Source of the DNA: Nocardioides humi
GTDB lineage: Bacteria; Actinomycetota; Actinomycetes; Propionibacteriales; Nocardioidaceae
Assembly: GCF_006494775.1 (NCBI RefSeq)
Contig: NZ_CP041146.1
Coordinates: 4,588,001-4,652,000, forward strand
Direction of reading: 5' to 3'
DNA: 64,000 nucleotides
Shown: positions 9,778-18,838 of the stretch, piece after piece
Position numbering within the stretch: position 1 is the stretch's first letter
How the letters are laid out: each line of letters begins with the position of its first letter
Position numbers and translations under genes: made by a program
Notes under the pieces: generated by a model
What the model saw: only the letters and a program-made list of their open reading frames with translations
Database searches by the model: none
What the model was told of the DNA's origin: nothing

Positions 9778-10754
9778 TGCAGGTCGACGCCCTCCTCGAG
9801 GGGCTGCGGGCCGGACAGCGTGCGCAGATGGCGCGGGCCATCACGCTCGTCGAGTCCACCGCGCCCCGGCACCGCGAGGCCGCCCGCGAGCTGCTGCTGG
9901 CGCTGGCGGGCGACGCGGCGAGCGCGAAGCCCGCCGTCCGGGTGGGCATCTCCGGCGTCCCGGGCGTCGGCAAGTCGACCTTCATCGAGTCCCTCGGCGG
10001 GCAGCTGACCGCCGCCGGGCACAAGGTCGGGGTACTCGCCGTCGACCCCTCCTCGGTGCGCACCGGCGGCTCGGTGCTCGGCGACAAGACCCGGATGGCC
10101 ACCCTGGCGGCCGACCCGAACGCCTTCATCCGGCCCTCGCCGTCGGCCGGCACCCTCGGCGGCGTCGCCCGCGCGACCACGCAGGCGATGGCCGTCATCG
10201 AGGCGGCCGGGTACGACGTCGTCCTCGTCGAGACCGTCGGCGTCGGCCAGTCCGAGGTGACCGTGGCGGGCATGGTCGACACCTTCCTGTTCCTCACCCT
10301 GGCCCGCACCGGCGACCAGCTGCAGGGCATCAAGAAGGGGATCCTGGAGATCGCCGACGTCATCGCGGTCAACAAGGCCGACGGCGATCGCGAGGGCGAG
10401 GCGCGGGCGGCGGCCCGCGAGCTGGCCGGCGCACTGCGCCTGGTCCGCGGGAGGTCGGAGTGGGCGCCGCCCGTCGTGACCTGCTCCGGGCTCACCGGCG
10501 CCCGGGTCGACGAGGTGTGGGCGCAGGTCCTCCAGCATCGCGAGCACCTCGGCGACACCGGGCTGGCCCGCAAGCGCGCCGAGCAGCAGCTCGACTTCAC
10601 CTGGGCCCTGGTCCGCGACGAGCTCGACCAGCGGCTGCGCCACAGCGCCGGCGTCAAGGCCGTCCAGGCCGAGGTCCGCGCGGCCCTGCTCGCCGGCAAG
10701 CTGACGGCGCCGCTCGCCGCGGATCGCCTCCTGGCGGCGTACGACGATCGGTGA
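9777..10754 (+). CDS. meaB: Methylmalonyl-CoA mutase-associated GTPase MeaB
   Basis: The 325-aa G3E-type GTPase has Walker A GVPGVGKST at residues 60-68, DPSS after the next strand, ETVGVGQSE as the switch/Walker B region and NKAD as the G4 motif. MeaB protects and reloads the mutase by gating adenosylcobalamin transfer. The start overlaps the mutB stop (TGATG), so it is coupled to the mutase genes. The older name ArgK applies to the same family. Confidence 0.95.
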   Translation: MQVDALLEGLRAGQRAQMARAITLVESTAPRHREAARELLLALAGDAASAKPAVRVGISGVPGVGKSTFIESLGGQLTAAGHKVGVLAVDPSSVRTGGSVLGDKTRMATLAADPNAFIRPSPSAGTLGGVARATTQAMAVIEAAGYDVVLVETVGVGQSEVTVAGMVDTFLFLTLARTGDQLQGIKKGILEIADVIAVNKADGDREGEARAAARELAGALRLVRGRSEWAPPVVTCSGLTGARVDEVWAQVLQHREHLGDTGLARKRAEQQLDFTWALVRDELDQRLRHSAGVKAVQAEVRAALLAGKLTAPLAADRLLAAYDDR

Positions 10755-10776
10755 GCGTCGTCGCGTTTCGCGAGGA

Positions 10777-10805
10777 CTGACAGCGGGCATCCCGTCCCGC
10801 GTCAG
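10777..10805. terminator. Putative hairpin after meaB
   Basis: CTGAC-A-GCGGG and CCCGC-GTCAG form a stem of 5+5 bp around an 8-nt loop, with no U tract. It lies between meaB and the next gene and ends just before an alternative GTG. Confidence 0.4.
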
Positions 10806-10831
10806 TGATCCAGCGATCCTCGGGAGCAGAA

Positions 10832-12256
10832 GTGCACGTTGACAGTGGCGGTGGCGGCGGGAGCTCGGTCGGGGCGTACAGCAGCCTGATCGCGGCAGCG
10901 GCGGCGAAGGCGGAGCTGATGCACGGCCCGTGGGAGTCGACCGGCGACTGGACGGTCAAGCGGGAGATCAACGCCTCGAACCAGTACGTCGTGAGCTACG
11001 CGACCGTGGAGGTCAACACCCTCACCGGCGAGTACGAGTCGGAGGCCGCGGGCGCCCTCGCCGACATCAACAAGAGCGTGCTGGAGGCCGAGGCGAAGGG
11101 TGTCCTCGACAAGTGGCCGCCGAAGATCGAGGGCCTGTTCACCAAGTGGCAGGACCTCCCCAGCCGCTACACCTCGGCGGCGCTGCTCGACTGGGCGGCC
11201 CGGGAGCTGAACATCGACCCGGACAACCCGGACAGCACCGGCGACTCCTTCGGCGACATCAACAGCCGCCTGGCCGGCGACCTCGAGAACATCAAGCTGC
11301 GCACCGGGCAGCTCAGCGGCGAGTACGCCGAGACCTTCGCCGAGTACTACGTCAACCAGCTGCCGACCACCTTCCAGGCGCAGGGCCGGCTCGTGGCGGC
11401 GCTGAGCGTCGCCAGCCACGCCCAGGGCGAGATCTGGGGGCGCACCGAGGACGACCTCGCGGCGTTCGAGCCCAAGGCGCTCGAGGCGATGAAGGCCTCC
11501 GCGCCCGACGGCCCGGACGGCGACCTGGTCCTGGGCCTCACCGTCATCGCGGCCTTCGCGACCGCCCTCGCGGCCGTGCCCACGCTGGGCGGCTCGGTGG
11601 CGCTGTTCGGCGCGATCAGCGGCGCCGCCGCGATCGGCGCGGGCGTCGAGGCGGCGAAGACCCCGGACACGAAGTACCAGAGCCTGCCCCTCGGGGCCGA
11701 CCACCCCGACAAGGTCTTCACGAACATGGAGAAGTGGCTCGACGACCTCGACACGCAGATCGAGGTGCAGGAGGTCGGGGTCCAGGACTTCCTGAAGGCC
11801 GCCAAGGCGTTCGCCGACGGAGGCTCGTGCGAGCTGACCAGGCCGACCCTGAACTCGGCCGACCCGAGTGCCGTGCTGAACCGGCGCCAGGGCGTCACCG
11901 TCAGCAAGGAGTCGATCGCGAAGATCACCGAGCTCTGGCTGCCCTCGGTCGCCGCCGACCTGCGCCAGGCCGAGGGCTACCTCACCTTCACCGCGGACGA
12001 CGGGTTCCGCCGGTCCACCGACGTGGGGCTCGCCTACACCGGTGCCTGGACGGAGTTCAGCGCGCTCCAGACCCGGACGTCGGACCTCCTCACCGGCCTG
12101 TCGACGGACCTCGAGGACGCGGGCACCAAGCTCGAGGACGCGGCCCGGCTGATCGGCATGACCGACGACCAGATCAGCCAGCACTACCAGAAGGTCGAGA
12201 AGCAGGTGGAGGACCGCAACCTCAACGATCCCGACGACGTCCTCCCGCTGCTGTGA
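10832..12256 (+). CDS. Large hypothetical alpha-helical protein, possible ESX/T7SS substrate
   Basis: The 474-aa protein starts at a GTG preceded by GGGAGCAG. The sequence is Ala/Glu/Leu-rich and mostly helical, with a Gly/Ala hydrophobic stretch at about residues 230-272 and no signal peptide. Near the C-terminus a helix (LEDAGTKLEDAARLIG) is followed by HYQKVEKQVED, which contains YxxxE, the form of the type VII secretion signal. This, and the coupled lipoprotein downstream (GTGA overlap), suggest an exported helical protein. The family is not recognised and no ESX machinery gene is in the window. An upstream GTG at 10805 is possible but has no RBS. Confidence 0.65.
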   Translation: MHVDSGGGGGSSVGAYSSLIAAAAAKAELMHGPWESTGDWTVKREINASNQYVVSYATVEVNTLTGEYESEAAGALADINKSVLEAEAKGVLDKWPPKIEGLFTKWQDLPSRYTSAALLDWAARELNIDPDNPDSTGDSFGDINSRLAGDLENIKLRTGQLSGEYAETFAEYYVNQLPTTFQAQGRLVAALSVASHAQGEIWGRTEDDLAAFEPKALEAMKASAPDGPDGDLVLGLTVIAAFATALAAVPTLGGSVALFGAISGAAAIGAGVEAAKTPDTKYQSLPLGADHPDKVFTNMEKWLDDLDTQIEVQEVGVQDFLKAAKAFADGGSCELTRPTLNSADPSAVLNRRQGVTVSKESIAKITELWLPSVAADLRQAEGYLTFTADDGFRRSTDVGLAYTGAWTEFSALQTRTSDLLTGLSTDLEDAGTKLEDAARLIGMTDDQISQHYQKVEKQVEDRNLNDPDDVLPLL

Positions 12257-13242
12257 GGGGGAGCCGGGCGGCCGTCGCCGTCGCCGTCGCCGCGATGGTC
12301 GCGTCCCTGACCGCCGCCTGCTCCGACCCCGAGCACGACGGCGTCGTGGCCGACGCCCGGCCGGCGCAGGTCGCCGGCATGGACCTGTGGGCCCAGCTCC
12401 CGACCGGCCGGGTCACCGTCACCGTCGGCGATCCGGTCCGCACCATCCCCGGCGACGAGGTCGCCGGCGGGAAGGCGATCGACGCGGCCGGCGACCGGGA
12501 GTTCCGGCCGGTCCGGGTCGCCTACGTGGACCTCGAAGGGGCGCCGGCGAGCGCGCCCCAGGACCCCTCGGTGGACCCGGCCGAGCTCACGACGCTGACC
12601 CTGCACGTCGGCGACGGCGCCTACCGGCTGCCGTTCAGCGGCACCGGCGAGGCGTCGTACCTCGAGGTGGCGAAGACCTCCGGCGCCGACTTCGCACTCG
12701 ACGTCGAGTTCGACGGGGTGGTGCAGAGCGTCGACGCCGCGGGCAACCGGGAGACCGGCGCGGCGGCCGGGCTCTACGACGCCGGCACCGGCCTCGACCT
12801 GGCCTCCTGCGGCGAGCAGGAGGAGGACACGCCGGCCGGCGTCGACCCGGCCTCCGTGCGCACCTGCCGCTACGACCTGTGGGAGTACCCCTACGTCGAG
12901 GGCCTGGGCTGGGCCTCGGCGCGCGACCCCGAGGCCACCTGGGTGGTCGCCACCGCCCAGACCTGGCTGCGCGCCGACCAGATCCAGGTCGACGGCAGGC
13001 CCTGCCGCGCGGCCGCCATGGGCGGCACCCTCCGGGTCCGCGTCGACGGTCAGCCGCAGACGGCGGAGCTCCCGGTCGACGCCAACCGCCGCGCCGGCGG
13101 GCACGGTCTCGGCGCGCGCGGCGCCTTCCTCCTGCCGGCCGCCGACCAGCACGAGCTGGAGGTCACCAGCACCTGGGGCTGCCGCCTCGGCGACCGCAGC
13201 GAGGACGTCGAGATGGTGGACCGGGTGAGCGCTCCCTCCTGA
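12253..13242 (+). CDS. Hypothetical lipoprotein
   Basis: The 329-aa protein starts at a GTG overlapping the previous stop. A signal peptide of about 24 residues ends in the lipobox LTAAC, so it should be anchored to the outer face of the membrane. The mature part is beta-rich with several Cys residues (CGEQEED, RTCRYDLWEYP, GRPCRA, WGCRLGD) that could form disulfides. No known domain is recognised. Coupling to the preceding helical protein suggests they work as a pair. Confidence 0.75.
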   Translation: MRGSRAAVAVAVAAMVASLTAACSDPEHDGVVADARPAQVAGMDLWAQLPTGRVTVTVGDPVRTIPGDEVAGGKAIDAAGDREFRPVRVAYVDLEGAPASAPQDPSVDPAELTTLTLHVGDGAYRLPFSGTGEASYLEVAKTSGADFALDVEFDGVVQSVDAAGNRETGAAAGLYDAGTGLDLASCGEQEEDTPAGVDPASVRTCRYDLWEYPYVEGLGWASARDPEATWVVATAQTWLRADQIQVDGRPCRAAAMGGTLRVRVDGQPQTAELPVDANRRAGGHGLGARGAFLLPAADQHELEVTSTWGCRLGDRSEDVEMVDRVSAPS

Positions 13243-13260
13243 GCGGCATAGGCTGGGTGG

Positions 13261-14442
13261 GTGGATGCCGCACTCGCCCTCGCCGACTCGGTCGTCGCCA
13301 AGTACGACGACGAGCTGGTCGAGCTGCGCCGCGACCTCCACCGCCACCCCGAGGTGTCGTGGCACGAGCGGCGTACCTCCGACCGGGTCGCCGAGCAGCT
13401 CGAGCGGCACGGCTGGCGGATCAGCCGGATGCCGCGCAGCGGCGTGATCGCCGACCTGGGGGAGGGCAGCACGACCGTCGGCCTGCGCGCCGACCTCGAC
13501 GCCCTGCCGGTCCCGGACCTCACCACCGACCCGTGGGCCAGCAGCGTCGACGGGGTCTCCCACGCCTGCGGCCACGACGTGCACACCTCCGCCCTCGTCG
13601 GCGCCGGGCACGCGCTCGCCGAGGTGCACGCCCAGGGCCTGCTGCGCGGCCGGGTGCGGCTGCTGTTCCAGCCGGCCGAGGAGGTCATGCCCGGCGGCGC
13701 ACGACACCTGATCAACCACGGCGCGCTCGACGGGGTCGACCGGATCTTCGCCCTCCACTGCGACCCGTCGGTCGACGTGGGCGCGGTCGGGCTGCGCACC
13801 GGCCCGATCACGAGCGCGGCCGACCGGATCGACGTACGCCTCGAGGGCAACGGCGGCCACACCTCGCGGCCGCACCTGACCGGCGACCTCACCTTCGCCC
13901 TCGCGAAGATCACCAGCGAGCTCCCGGCCGTGCTCAGCCGCCGGATGGACCCGCGCGCCGGCGTGAGCGTGGTCTGGGGGATGCTGCGCGCCGGCTCGGC
14001 CGCCAACGTCATCCCCGACCGCGGCCTCGCCAGTGGCACCGTGCGGATCCTCGACGCCGAGGCGTGGGCCTCGTGCGAGGCCGTCGTCCGCGAGGCCGTC
14101 CTCGACATCGTCCGGCCCTACGGCGTCACCGCCAGCGTCGACTACCTCCAGGGCGTGCCGCCGGTCGTCAACGACCGGATCAGCGTCGCGATGGTCGCCT
14201 CCGCCGCCGACGAGCTGCTCGGCCTGCACCACCGCACCGAGGTGGAGCAGAGCCTCGGCGGCGAGGACTTCGGCTGGTACCTCGAGCAGATCCCCGGCGC
14301 CATGTTCCGCCTCGGCACCCGCAGCCCCGGCGGCGCCACCTTCGACCTGCACCAGGGCGACTTCGAGGTCGACGAGGCCGCGATCGGGTACGGCGCCCGG
14401 ATGCTCGCCGGCGTCGCGGTCAACGCGCTCGCGTCCGCCTGA
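13261..14442 (+). CDS. M20D-family metal-dependent amidohydrolase
   Basis: The 393-aa protein has the full set of M20D metal ligands: HACGHDVHT near residue 102, FQPAEE near 137, ALHCDP near 161 and FDLHQGDF near 362. The N-terminal signature RRDLHRHPEVSWHE is also present. Family members hydrolyse N-acyl amino acids, hippurate or indole-acetyl conjugates in the cytoplasm. The GTG start follows the lipoprotein stop by 18 bp. It contrasts with the ligand-less M20-like protein at 2044. Confidence 0.9.
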   Translation: MDAALALADSVVAKYDDELVELRRDLHRHPEVSWHERRTSDRVAEQLERHGWRISRMPRSGVIADLGEGSTTVGLRADLDALPVPDLTTDPWASSVDGVSHACGHDVHTSALVGAGHALAEVHAQGLLRGRVRLLFQPAEEVMPGGARHLINHGALDGVDRIFALHCDPSVDVGAVGLRTGPITSAADRIDVRLEGNGGHTSRPHLTGDLTFALAKITSELPAVLSRRMDPRAGVSVVWGMLRAGSAANVIPDRGLASGTVRILDAEAWASCEAVVREAVLDIVRPYGVTASVDYLQGVPPVVNDRISVAMVASAADELLGLHHRTEVEQSLGGEDFGWYLEQIPGAMFRLGTRSPGGATFDLHQGDFEVDEAAIGYGARMLAGVAVNALASA

Positions 14443-14480
14443 GGGTTTCGCCCCGGCCGCGGCTGGCAAGGGTGCTGACC

Positions 14481-15065
14481 ATGACCCCCACGACGTTGCT
14501 GCGCGCCCTCGCCACCTCCGCCCTCATCGGTGCCACTGCCGCCGTCGTCCCGTCGCCGGCGCACGGCGCGGTGACGCTCGACTGCACCACCGGCCCGGTC
14601 GTCCTCGCCGACGCCACCGAGGAGTACGTCCTCACCGGCGCCTGCAGCGACGTCACCGTGACCGGCGCCAACATCGACGTCGCCCTCGAGAGCGCCACCT
14701 CGCTCACGATCGCCGTCGCCAACGTGGACGTCGTCGCCGCCGGAGCCCTCGACCGGGTCGTGGTCGCCGGCGCCAACTCCTCGGTCCGCGCCGCCGCCGC
14801 TCCCGTCGTCCGGGTGCGGGCCAGCAACGTCGACGTCCGGATCCCGGCCCTCGACAAGGCCGTCCTGGTCGGCTCCAACAACAAGGTCGTCGCCGACAAG
14901 GGCGCCAAGGCGAAGGTCAAGGGCGCCAACAACAAGGTGAAGTACCGCAAGCTCCGCAAGGTCGTCGTCCGCGGCGCCAACAACACCGTCAAGGTCCGCA
15001 CCGCCAAGACCAAGGTCAAGGTGACCGGTGCGAACAACAAGGTGAAGGTGCACCGCCGGGGGTGA
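14481..15065 (+). CDS. Exported DUF3060-like protein with repeated GAN motifs
   Basis: The 194-aa protein has a signal peptide (about 29 residues, cleaved after AHG), then a repetitive beta-rich region with recurring V-x-G-A-N and V-x-G-x-N turns (VTGANIDV, VAGANSSV, VGSNNKV, VKGANNKV, VRGANNTV, VTGANNKV). The repeat spacing suggests a small parallel beta-helix, typical of DUF3060. The C-terminal half is Lys-rich, so the mature protein is basic and may bind the cell envelope. Function unknown. Confidence 0.75.
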   Translation: MTPTTLLRALATSALIGATAAVVPSPAHGAVTLDCTTGPVVLADATEEYVLTGACSDVTVTGANIDVALESATSLTIAVANVDVVAAGALDRVVVAGANSSVRAAAAPVVRVRASNVDVRIPALDKAVLVGSNNKVVADKGAKAKVKGANNKVKYRKLRKVVVRGANNTVKVRTAKTKVKVTGANNKVKVHRRG

Positions 15066-15080
15066 TCCGGCCGGCGCGCT

Positions 15081-15157
15081 GGGTGCGGGAATCACCGCTT
15101 CAGCGGCGATTCCCGCGCTTCATGCGTGTTGCAACGGGCAAGAAGCGCAGGAAACGG
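15081..15157 (+). repeat. 77-bp palindromic repeat, left copy
   Basis: This copy matches the inverted complement of 16236-16312 at roughly 80% of positions. It contains the nested palindrome GCGGGAATC/GATTCCCGC around CCGCTTCAGCGG. It lies between the convergent DUF3060 and AbiEi/DUF559 genes and may also terminate both. Confidence 0.7.
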
Positions 15158-15184
15158 GCGAGAAGTGGGGTCCGTCACCCGGGG

Positions 15185-16183
15185 TCAGGATGCCCGACGA
15201 CGTGACCGCTCCGCGGCGATGGAGTCGATCAGCCGTCGGATCCGGCGTTCGAGAGCGTCTGGATCCGCGAGGTCCGCCCAGGTGATCCGCAGGCATCGCC
15301 AGCCGGTGAGTTCCGCGACCATGTCCTGGCGCCGCTTCTCTCGCAGAACCGCGTCGGCGGCCGTCTCGCCGGGACGCAGATAGCGCTCGTACTTCACTCG
15401 ACCGTCGAACTCGATCCAGAAGCCGAGATCAGGAAAGGCGAAGTCCAGGTGGGCGACGACCACGCCGCCCTCGCGGACCTCGTACTGTGCGATGGGGCGC
15501 GGAAGCCCGCGTTGGAAGCAGAAGTACTCGGTGCGCGACTCGGCAACCGACTCGACCAGCGGATTGGCCAATCGCAGGACCAGATCCGTGGGGAGCGAGT
15601 TCGGCCAACGGTCCATCGTGTCGTCGTACCGCCCTCGGAGCGTGTCCAGGTCGAAGTCACCCCGATGCAGGAAGTGGTTGACGACAACCAGGCCGGCCTC
15701 GGCGGATCCGAGCATCGTGGCCTCGAGCGAGGCGCGGACCGGAGACATGACCAGCAGTCCGTTCGTCTCGATGACGTCGCCGGCGAGCAGCTTGCCGCAA
15801 TGGCGTCGTACGCCGCGCTCCTTGCGGCCTGCTCGTCCGTCCTCCCGCGTGAGATGCACTTCGCTGAGGTCGAAGCCCCAGAGGGGTGCGACGGTGAACG
15901 GCAATGCCGAGACGTGGCTGAGGACGACCTCGGTGTTCGCCTGCGCATAGGTCGCCCGACACCTGACGGCGTAGCGTTCGTCCTCGGACATCCGCCGCCA
16001 AGCCGGGCCGTCGCAGTAGGCGCCACGTCGCGGCCGGTCGAGGGAGCCGCATCTCACCGCCGCAGCGATCGACCGATCGCTCTGACCTGATCGAACAAGG
16101 TCACGGCGTAGGTGGATCGGAAGGAGGCGAGGGTCGTCCGGGCGCAGCTGCATTCGTGCAGATTGCCCGGCGTCGGGCGACAT
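15185..16183 (-). CDS. AbiEi-like antitoxin domain plus DUF559 endonuclease-like domain
   Basis: The 332-aa protein has an N-terminal winged-helix region typical of AbiEi-type proteins (LRRDLVRSGQSDRSIAAAV, then RRGAYC) at about residues 20-60. The C-terminal DUF559 region is related to Vsr/PD-(D/E)xK nucleases: AHLDFAFPDLGFWIEFDG near residue 250, then EKRRQDMVAELTGWRCLRITW. The Asp/Glu residues and conserved Lys/Arg fit a nuclease core. The ATG at 16183 is preferred over one at 16153. The gene sits alone between inverted 77-bp palindromic repeats, so it may travel as a cassette. Its biological role is unknown; defence or mobile-element functions are plausible. Confidence 0.8.
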   Translation of the reverse strand: MSPDAGQSARMQLRPDDPRLLPIHLRRDLVRSGQSDRSIAAAVRCGSLDRPRRGAYCDGPAWRRMSEDERYAVRCRATYAQANTEVVLSHVSALPFTVAPLWGFDLSEVHLTREDGRAGRKERGVRRHCGKLLAGDVIETNGLLVMSPVRASLEATMLGSAEAGLVVVNHFLHRGDFDLDTLRGRYDDTMDRWPNSLPTDLVLRLANPLVESVAESRTEYFCFQRGLPRPIAQYEVREGGVVVAHLDFAFPDLGFWIEFDGRVKYERYLRPGETAADAVLREKRRQDMVAELTGWRCLRITWADLADPDALERRIRRLIDSIAAERSRRRAS

Positions 16184-16235
16184 CAGGCCACCCAATCTGG
16201 ATCTGTGGAAAACGGGACGGACCGGGTCTTCCTGA

Positions 16236-16312
16236 CCGTCTCCCTCGCTTCCTGGCCGTTGCAACGGCCAGGAAGCGAGGGAATCGCCGCTGAAGCGGTG
16301 AATCCTGCATCC
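16236..16312 (-). repeat. 77-bp palindromic repeat, right copy, with a 42-bp perfect palindrome
   Basis: This is the inverted partner of 15081-15157. Positions 16241-16282 form a perfect 42-bp palindrome centred on GTTG|CAAC, able to form a 21-bp stem. An adjacent smaller hairpin is CCGCTGAAGCGG. It lies between the start of the AbiEi/DUF559 gene and the stop of the ABC permease gene. Confidence 0.75.
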
Positions 16313-16319
16313 GCCGACG

Positions 16320-17612
16320 TCAGCCCTTGCGGTACGGCACCCCGTCGGCGGCGGGGGCACGGGAGTGACCGACCAGACCGGCGACGGCGACGATCGTGAC
16401 GACGTACGGCAGCATCAGCATGAACTGGCTGGGGACGGGGGAGCCGAGGACGGACAGCACGCCGGAGAGGTTCGAGGCGAAGCCGAACAGCAGGGCGGCG
16501 AGCGTGGCGCGCACGGGGTCCCAGCGGCCGAAGATGACGGCGGCGAGGGCGATGTACCCGGCGCCGTCGGTCATCTCCTCGCCGAACTGGGGGACCGAGA
16601 CCAGCGTGTACGTCGCGCCGCCGGCGCCGGCGATCAGGCCGGCGATGAGCAGCGTGGTGTAGCGGGTCCGGTTGACCTTGATGCCGACGGTGTCGGCCGC
16701 CTTGGGGTGCTCGCCGACGGCGCGGACGCGCAGGCCCCACTTGGTGCGGTAGAGCGCCCAGGCGACGACGGCGACGGCGACGTACATGAGGTAGACGAGG
16801 ATGGTCTGCCGGAAGAGCACCGGCCCGATCACGGGGATCTCGCCGAGCACGGGGATCGGGATCCGCGAGAAGTGGTCGGGGGCGTTGAGCTCCCGCGGGT
16901 GCTCGGAGAGCACCTGGCCGAACAGGAAGCTGGTCAGGCCGATCACCAGCACGTTGAGGACGACGCCGACGATGACCTGGTCGACGAAGTAGGTGATCGC
17001 GAAGAAGCCGAGCACCAGCGCGACCAGGCCGCCGGCGAGCATCGCGGCGACCAGGCCGCCCCAGGGGGAGCCGACGACGGTGCCGAAGATGGCGGCGGCG
17101 AAGGCGCCGAACAGCAGCTGGCCGTCGATGGCGATGTTGACGACGCCGGCGCGCTCGCCGAGGACGCCGCCGAGGGCGCCGAAGACGAGGGGTACGGCGA
17201 GCGCGATCGAGCCGCCGAGCAGCCCGATCACGGGCACGGTCTTGCCGGCGGCGGCCCAGGCGAGGAAGCCGACCATGGCGACCACGGCGAAGCCCGCGAT
17301 CAGCCACAGCGGCGTACGGCGTCCGCGGCTCGCGAGCAGCCCGGAGGCGACCGTGCACGCGGCGAGCAGCAGGACGACGGTGATGACGGTGCCGGTCGAC
17401 GGGACGGTGACCTCGGGCAGGTCGAAGAAGTCGGTGTCGGCGGCGAGCCGGAAGGTCGTGTCGCCCGCACGGTCCTTGAAGATGACGAGCAGCGCGATGA
17501 GGACCGTGACGACGCCGAGCAGGATGGGCGCCTTGAGAGCCGTCCGCAGCGGGATGGCGGTCGGTGCGTCGGCGTCGGCGGGGACGGGCACGGTGATCTT
17601 GGTGTCGCTCAC
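16320..17612 (-). CDS. Nucleoside-type ABC transporter permease (second subunit)
   Basis: The 430-aa integral membrane protein has about 9-10 hydrophobic segments. It carries the permease signature of the BPD_transp_2 family seen in BMP-type nucleoside importers (GERAGVVNIAIDGQLLFGAF near residue 150; KWGLRVRAVGEHPKAADTVGI near 290). It pairs with the preceding permease to form the membrane channel. The GTG start overlaps the upstream stop (GTGA) and is preceded by GGAGG. It is the last gene of the binding protein-ATPase-permease-permease order, matching NupNOPQ/RnsBACD-type uptake systems. Confidence 0.88.
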   Translation of the reverse strand: MSDTKITVPVPADADAPTAIPLRTALKAPILLGVVTVLIALLVIFKDRAGDTTFRLAADTDFFDLPEVTVPSTGTVITVVLLLAACTVASGLLASRGRRTPLWLIAGFAVVAMVGFLAWAAAGKTVPVIGLLGGSIALAVPLVFGALGGVLGERAGVVNIAIDGQLLFGAFAAAIFGTVVGSPWGGLVAAMLAGGLVALVLGFFAITYFVDQVIVGVVLNVLVIGLTSFLFGQVLSEHPRELNAPDHFSRIPIPVLGEIPVIGPVLFRQTILVYLMYVAVAVVAWALYRTKWGLRVRAVGEHPKAADTVGIKVNRTRYTTLLIAGLIAGAGGATYTLVSVPQFGEEMTDGAGYIALAAVIFGRWDPVRATLAALLFGFASNLSGVLSVLGSPVPSQFMLMLPYVVTIVAVAGLVGHSRAPAADGVPYRKG

Positions 17613-18838
17613 GCCGTTGCCTCCTTCGGCAGCCGGAAGATCGCTCTCACCAGCGGGGGAGCGGCGATGAAGAGGACGATCAGGGACTGGATGACGAGCA
17701 CGATCTCGACCGGGATGCCCTCGGCGGCGGCCATCGAGAAGCCGCCCGCCTTGAGGGCGCCGAACAGGATCCCGGCGGCCAGGATGCCGAGCGGCCGGGA
17801 CCGGCCGAGCAGGGCGACGGTGATCGCGTCGAAGCCGATGCCGGCGTCCATGTCGACGGTGACCCCGCTCGTGGCGGTGCCCAGGATCTGGTTGACGCCG
17901 GCGAGGCCGACGAGGCCGCCGGCGATGAGCATGACCGTGATGTACGTGCGGCCCACGTCGATGCCGGACGCGCGGGCGGCGTCGGGGTTCTCGCCGACGG
18001 CGCGGAACCGGAAGCCCATCGCGGACTTGTTGAGCAGCCACCACACGACCCCGACCGCGACCAGCGCGATGAGGAACCCGAGGTGCAGGTTGAACCGGTC
18101 GCCGAGCAGCTTCGGCAGGATCACCGACTCGGGCATCGGCTTGGACTTCGGGTTGAGCGATCCCGGCGCCTGGAGCAGGCCCTGGCGGGAGAGGGCGTAG
18201 AAGACGAGGTAGTAGCCGACGTAGTTGAGCATGATCGTGACGATCACCTCGTGGGCGCCGCTCTGGGCCTTGAGGAAGCCCGCGATCCCGGCCCACAGCG
18301 CGCCGGCCAGGGCGCCGGCGAGCACGGCGAGGGGCAGGTGCAGGGCCATCGGCAGGTCCATGCCGACGCCGACCCAGCCGGCGGCGGCGCCGGCCAGGAG
18401 CATCTGGCCGCGGCCGCCGATGTTGAACAGGCCGGCGCGGAAGGCCAGGCCGACGCCGAGGCCGGCGAGGACCAGCGGCGCGGAGAACTTCAGGGTCTCC
18501 GTGAGCGGCCGGATCCGGCTCTGGAAGCCGTCGACGTTCGTGTTGTAGACGGCTCCGCGGAACAGGGCGGCGTAGGCGTCGGAGATGGCGTTCCACACCG
18601 CGCTGAAGAAGTCGCTCGGGCGGGCGCCGATGTAGCTCGCGGTGTCGCGGACGTGCTCGTCGGTCAGCAGGATCATCAGCGACCCGACCACGACCGCGAG
18701 GAACACCGAGAGCACCGCGACCATGGCGTTGCCCATCACGATCTCGCGCAGGACGCCGTCCCAGCGGCCCGGCTGCCTCGGCGCCGGCGGCGGCTCCTCC
18801 TCCACCGTGGTGGGCTGGGTCTCGTCGTTCGTGCTCAC
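17609..18838 (-). CDS. Nucleoside-type ABC transporter permease (first subunit)
   Basis: The 409-aa membrane protein has a cytoplasmic Pro/Glu-rich N-terminal tail of about 30 residues and then about 9 transmembrane segments. Typical motifs are FRAGLFNIGGRGQMLLAG near residue 133 and MGFRFRAVGENPDAARASGI near 275, shared by permeases partnering BMP lipoproteins. Both ends overlap neighbours through GTGA junctions. Together with the partner permease and the duplicated ATPase it should import nucleosides. Confidence 0.88.
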   Translation of the reverse strand: MSTNDETQPTTVEEEPPPAPRQPGRWDGVLREIVMGNAMVAVLSVFLAVVVGSLMILLTDEHVRDTASYIGARPSDFFSAVWNAISDAYAALFRGAVYNTNVDGFQSRIRPLTETLKFSAPLVLAGLGVGLAFRAGLFNIGGRGQMLLAGAAAGWVGVGMDLPMALHLPLAVLAGALAGALWAGIAGFLKAQSGAHEVIVTIMLNYVGYYLVFYALSRQGLLQAPGSLNPKSKPMPESVILPKLLGDRFNLHLGFLIALVAVGVVWWLLNKSAMGFRFRAVGENPDAARASGIDVGRTYITVMLIAGGLVGLAGVNQILGTATSGVTVDMDAGIGFDAITVALLGRSRPLGILAAGILFGALKAGGFSMAAAEGIPVEIVLVIQSLIVLFIAAPPLVRAIFRLPKEATA

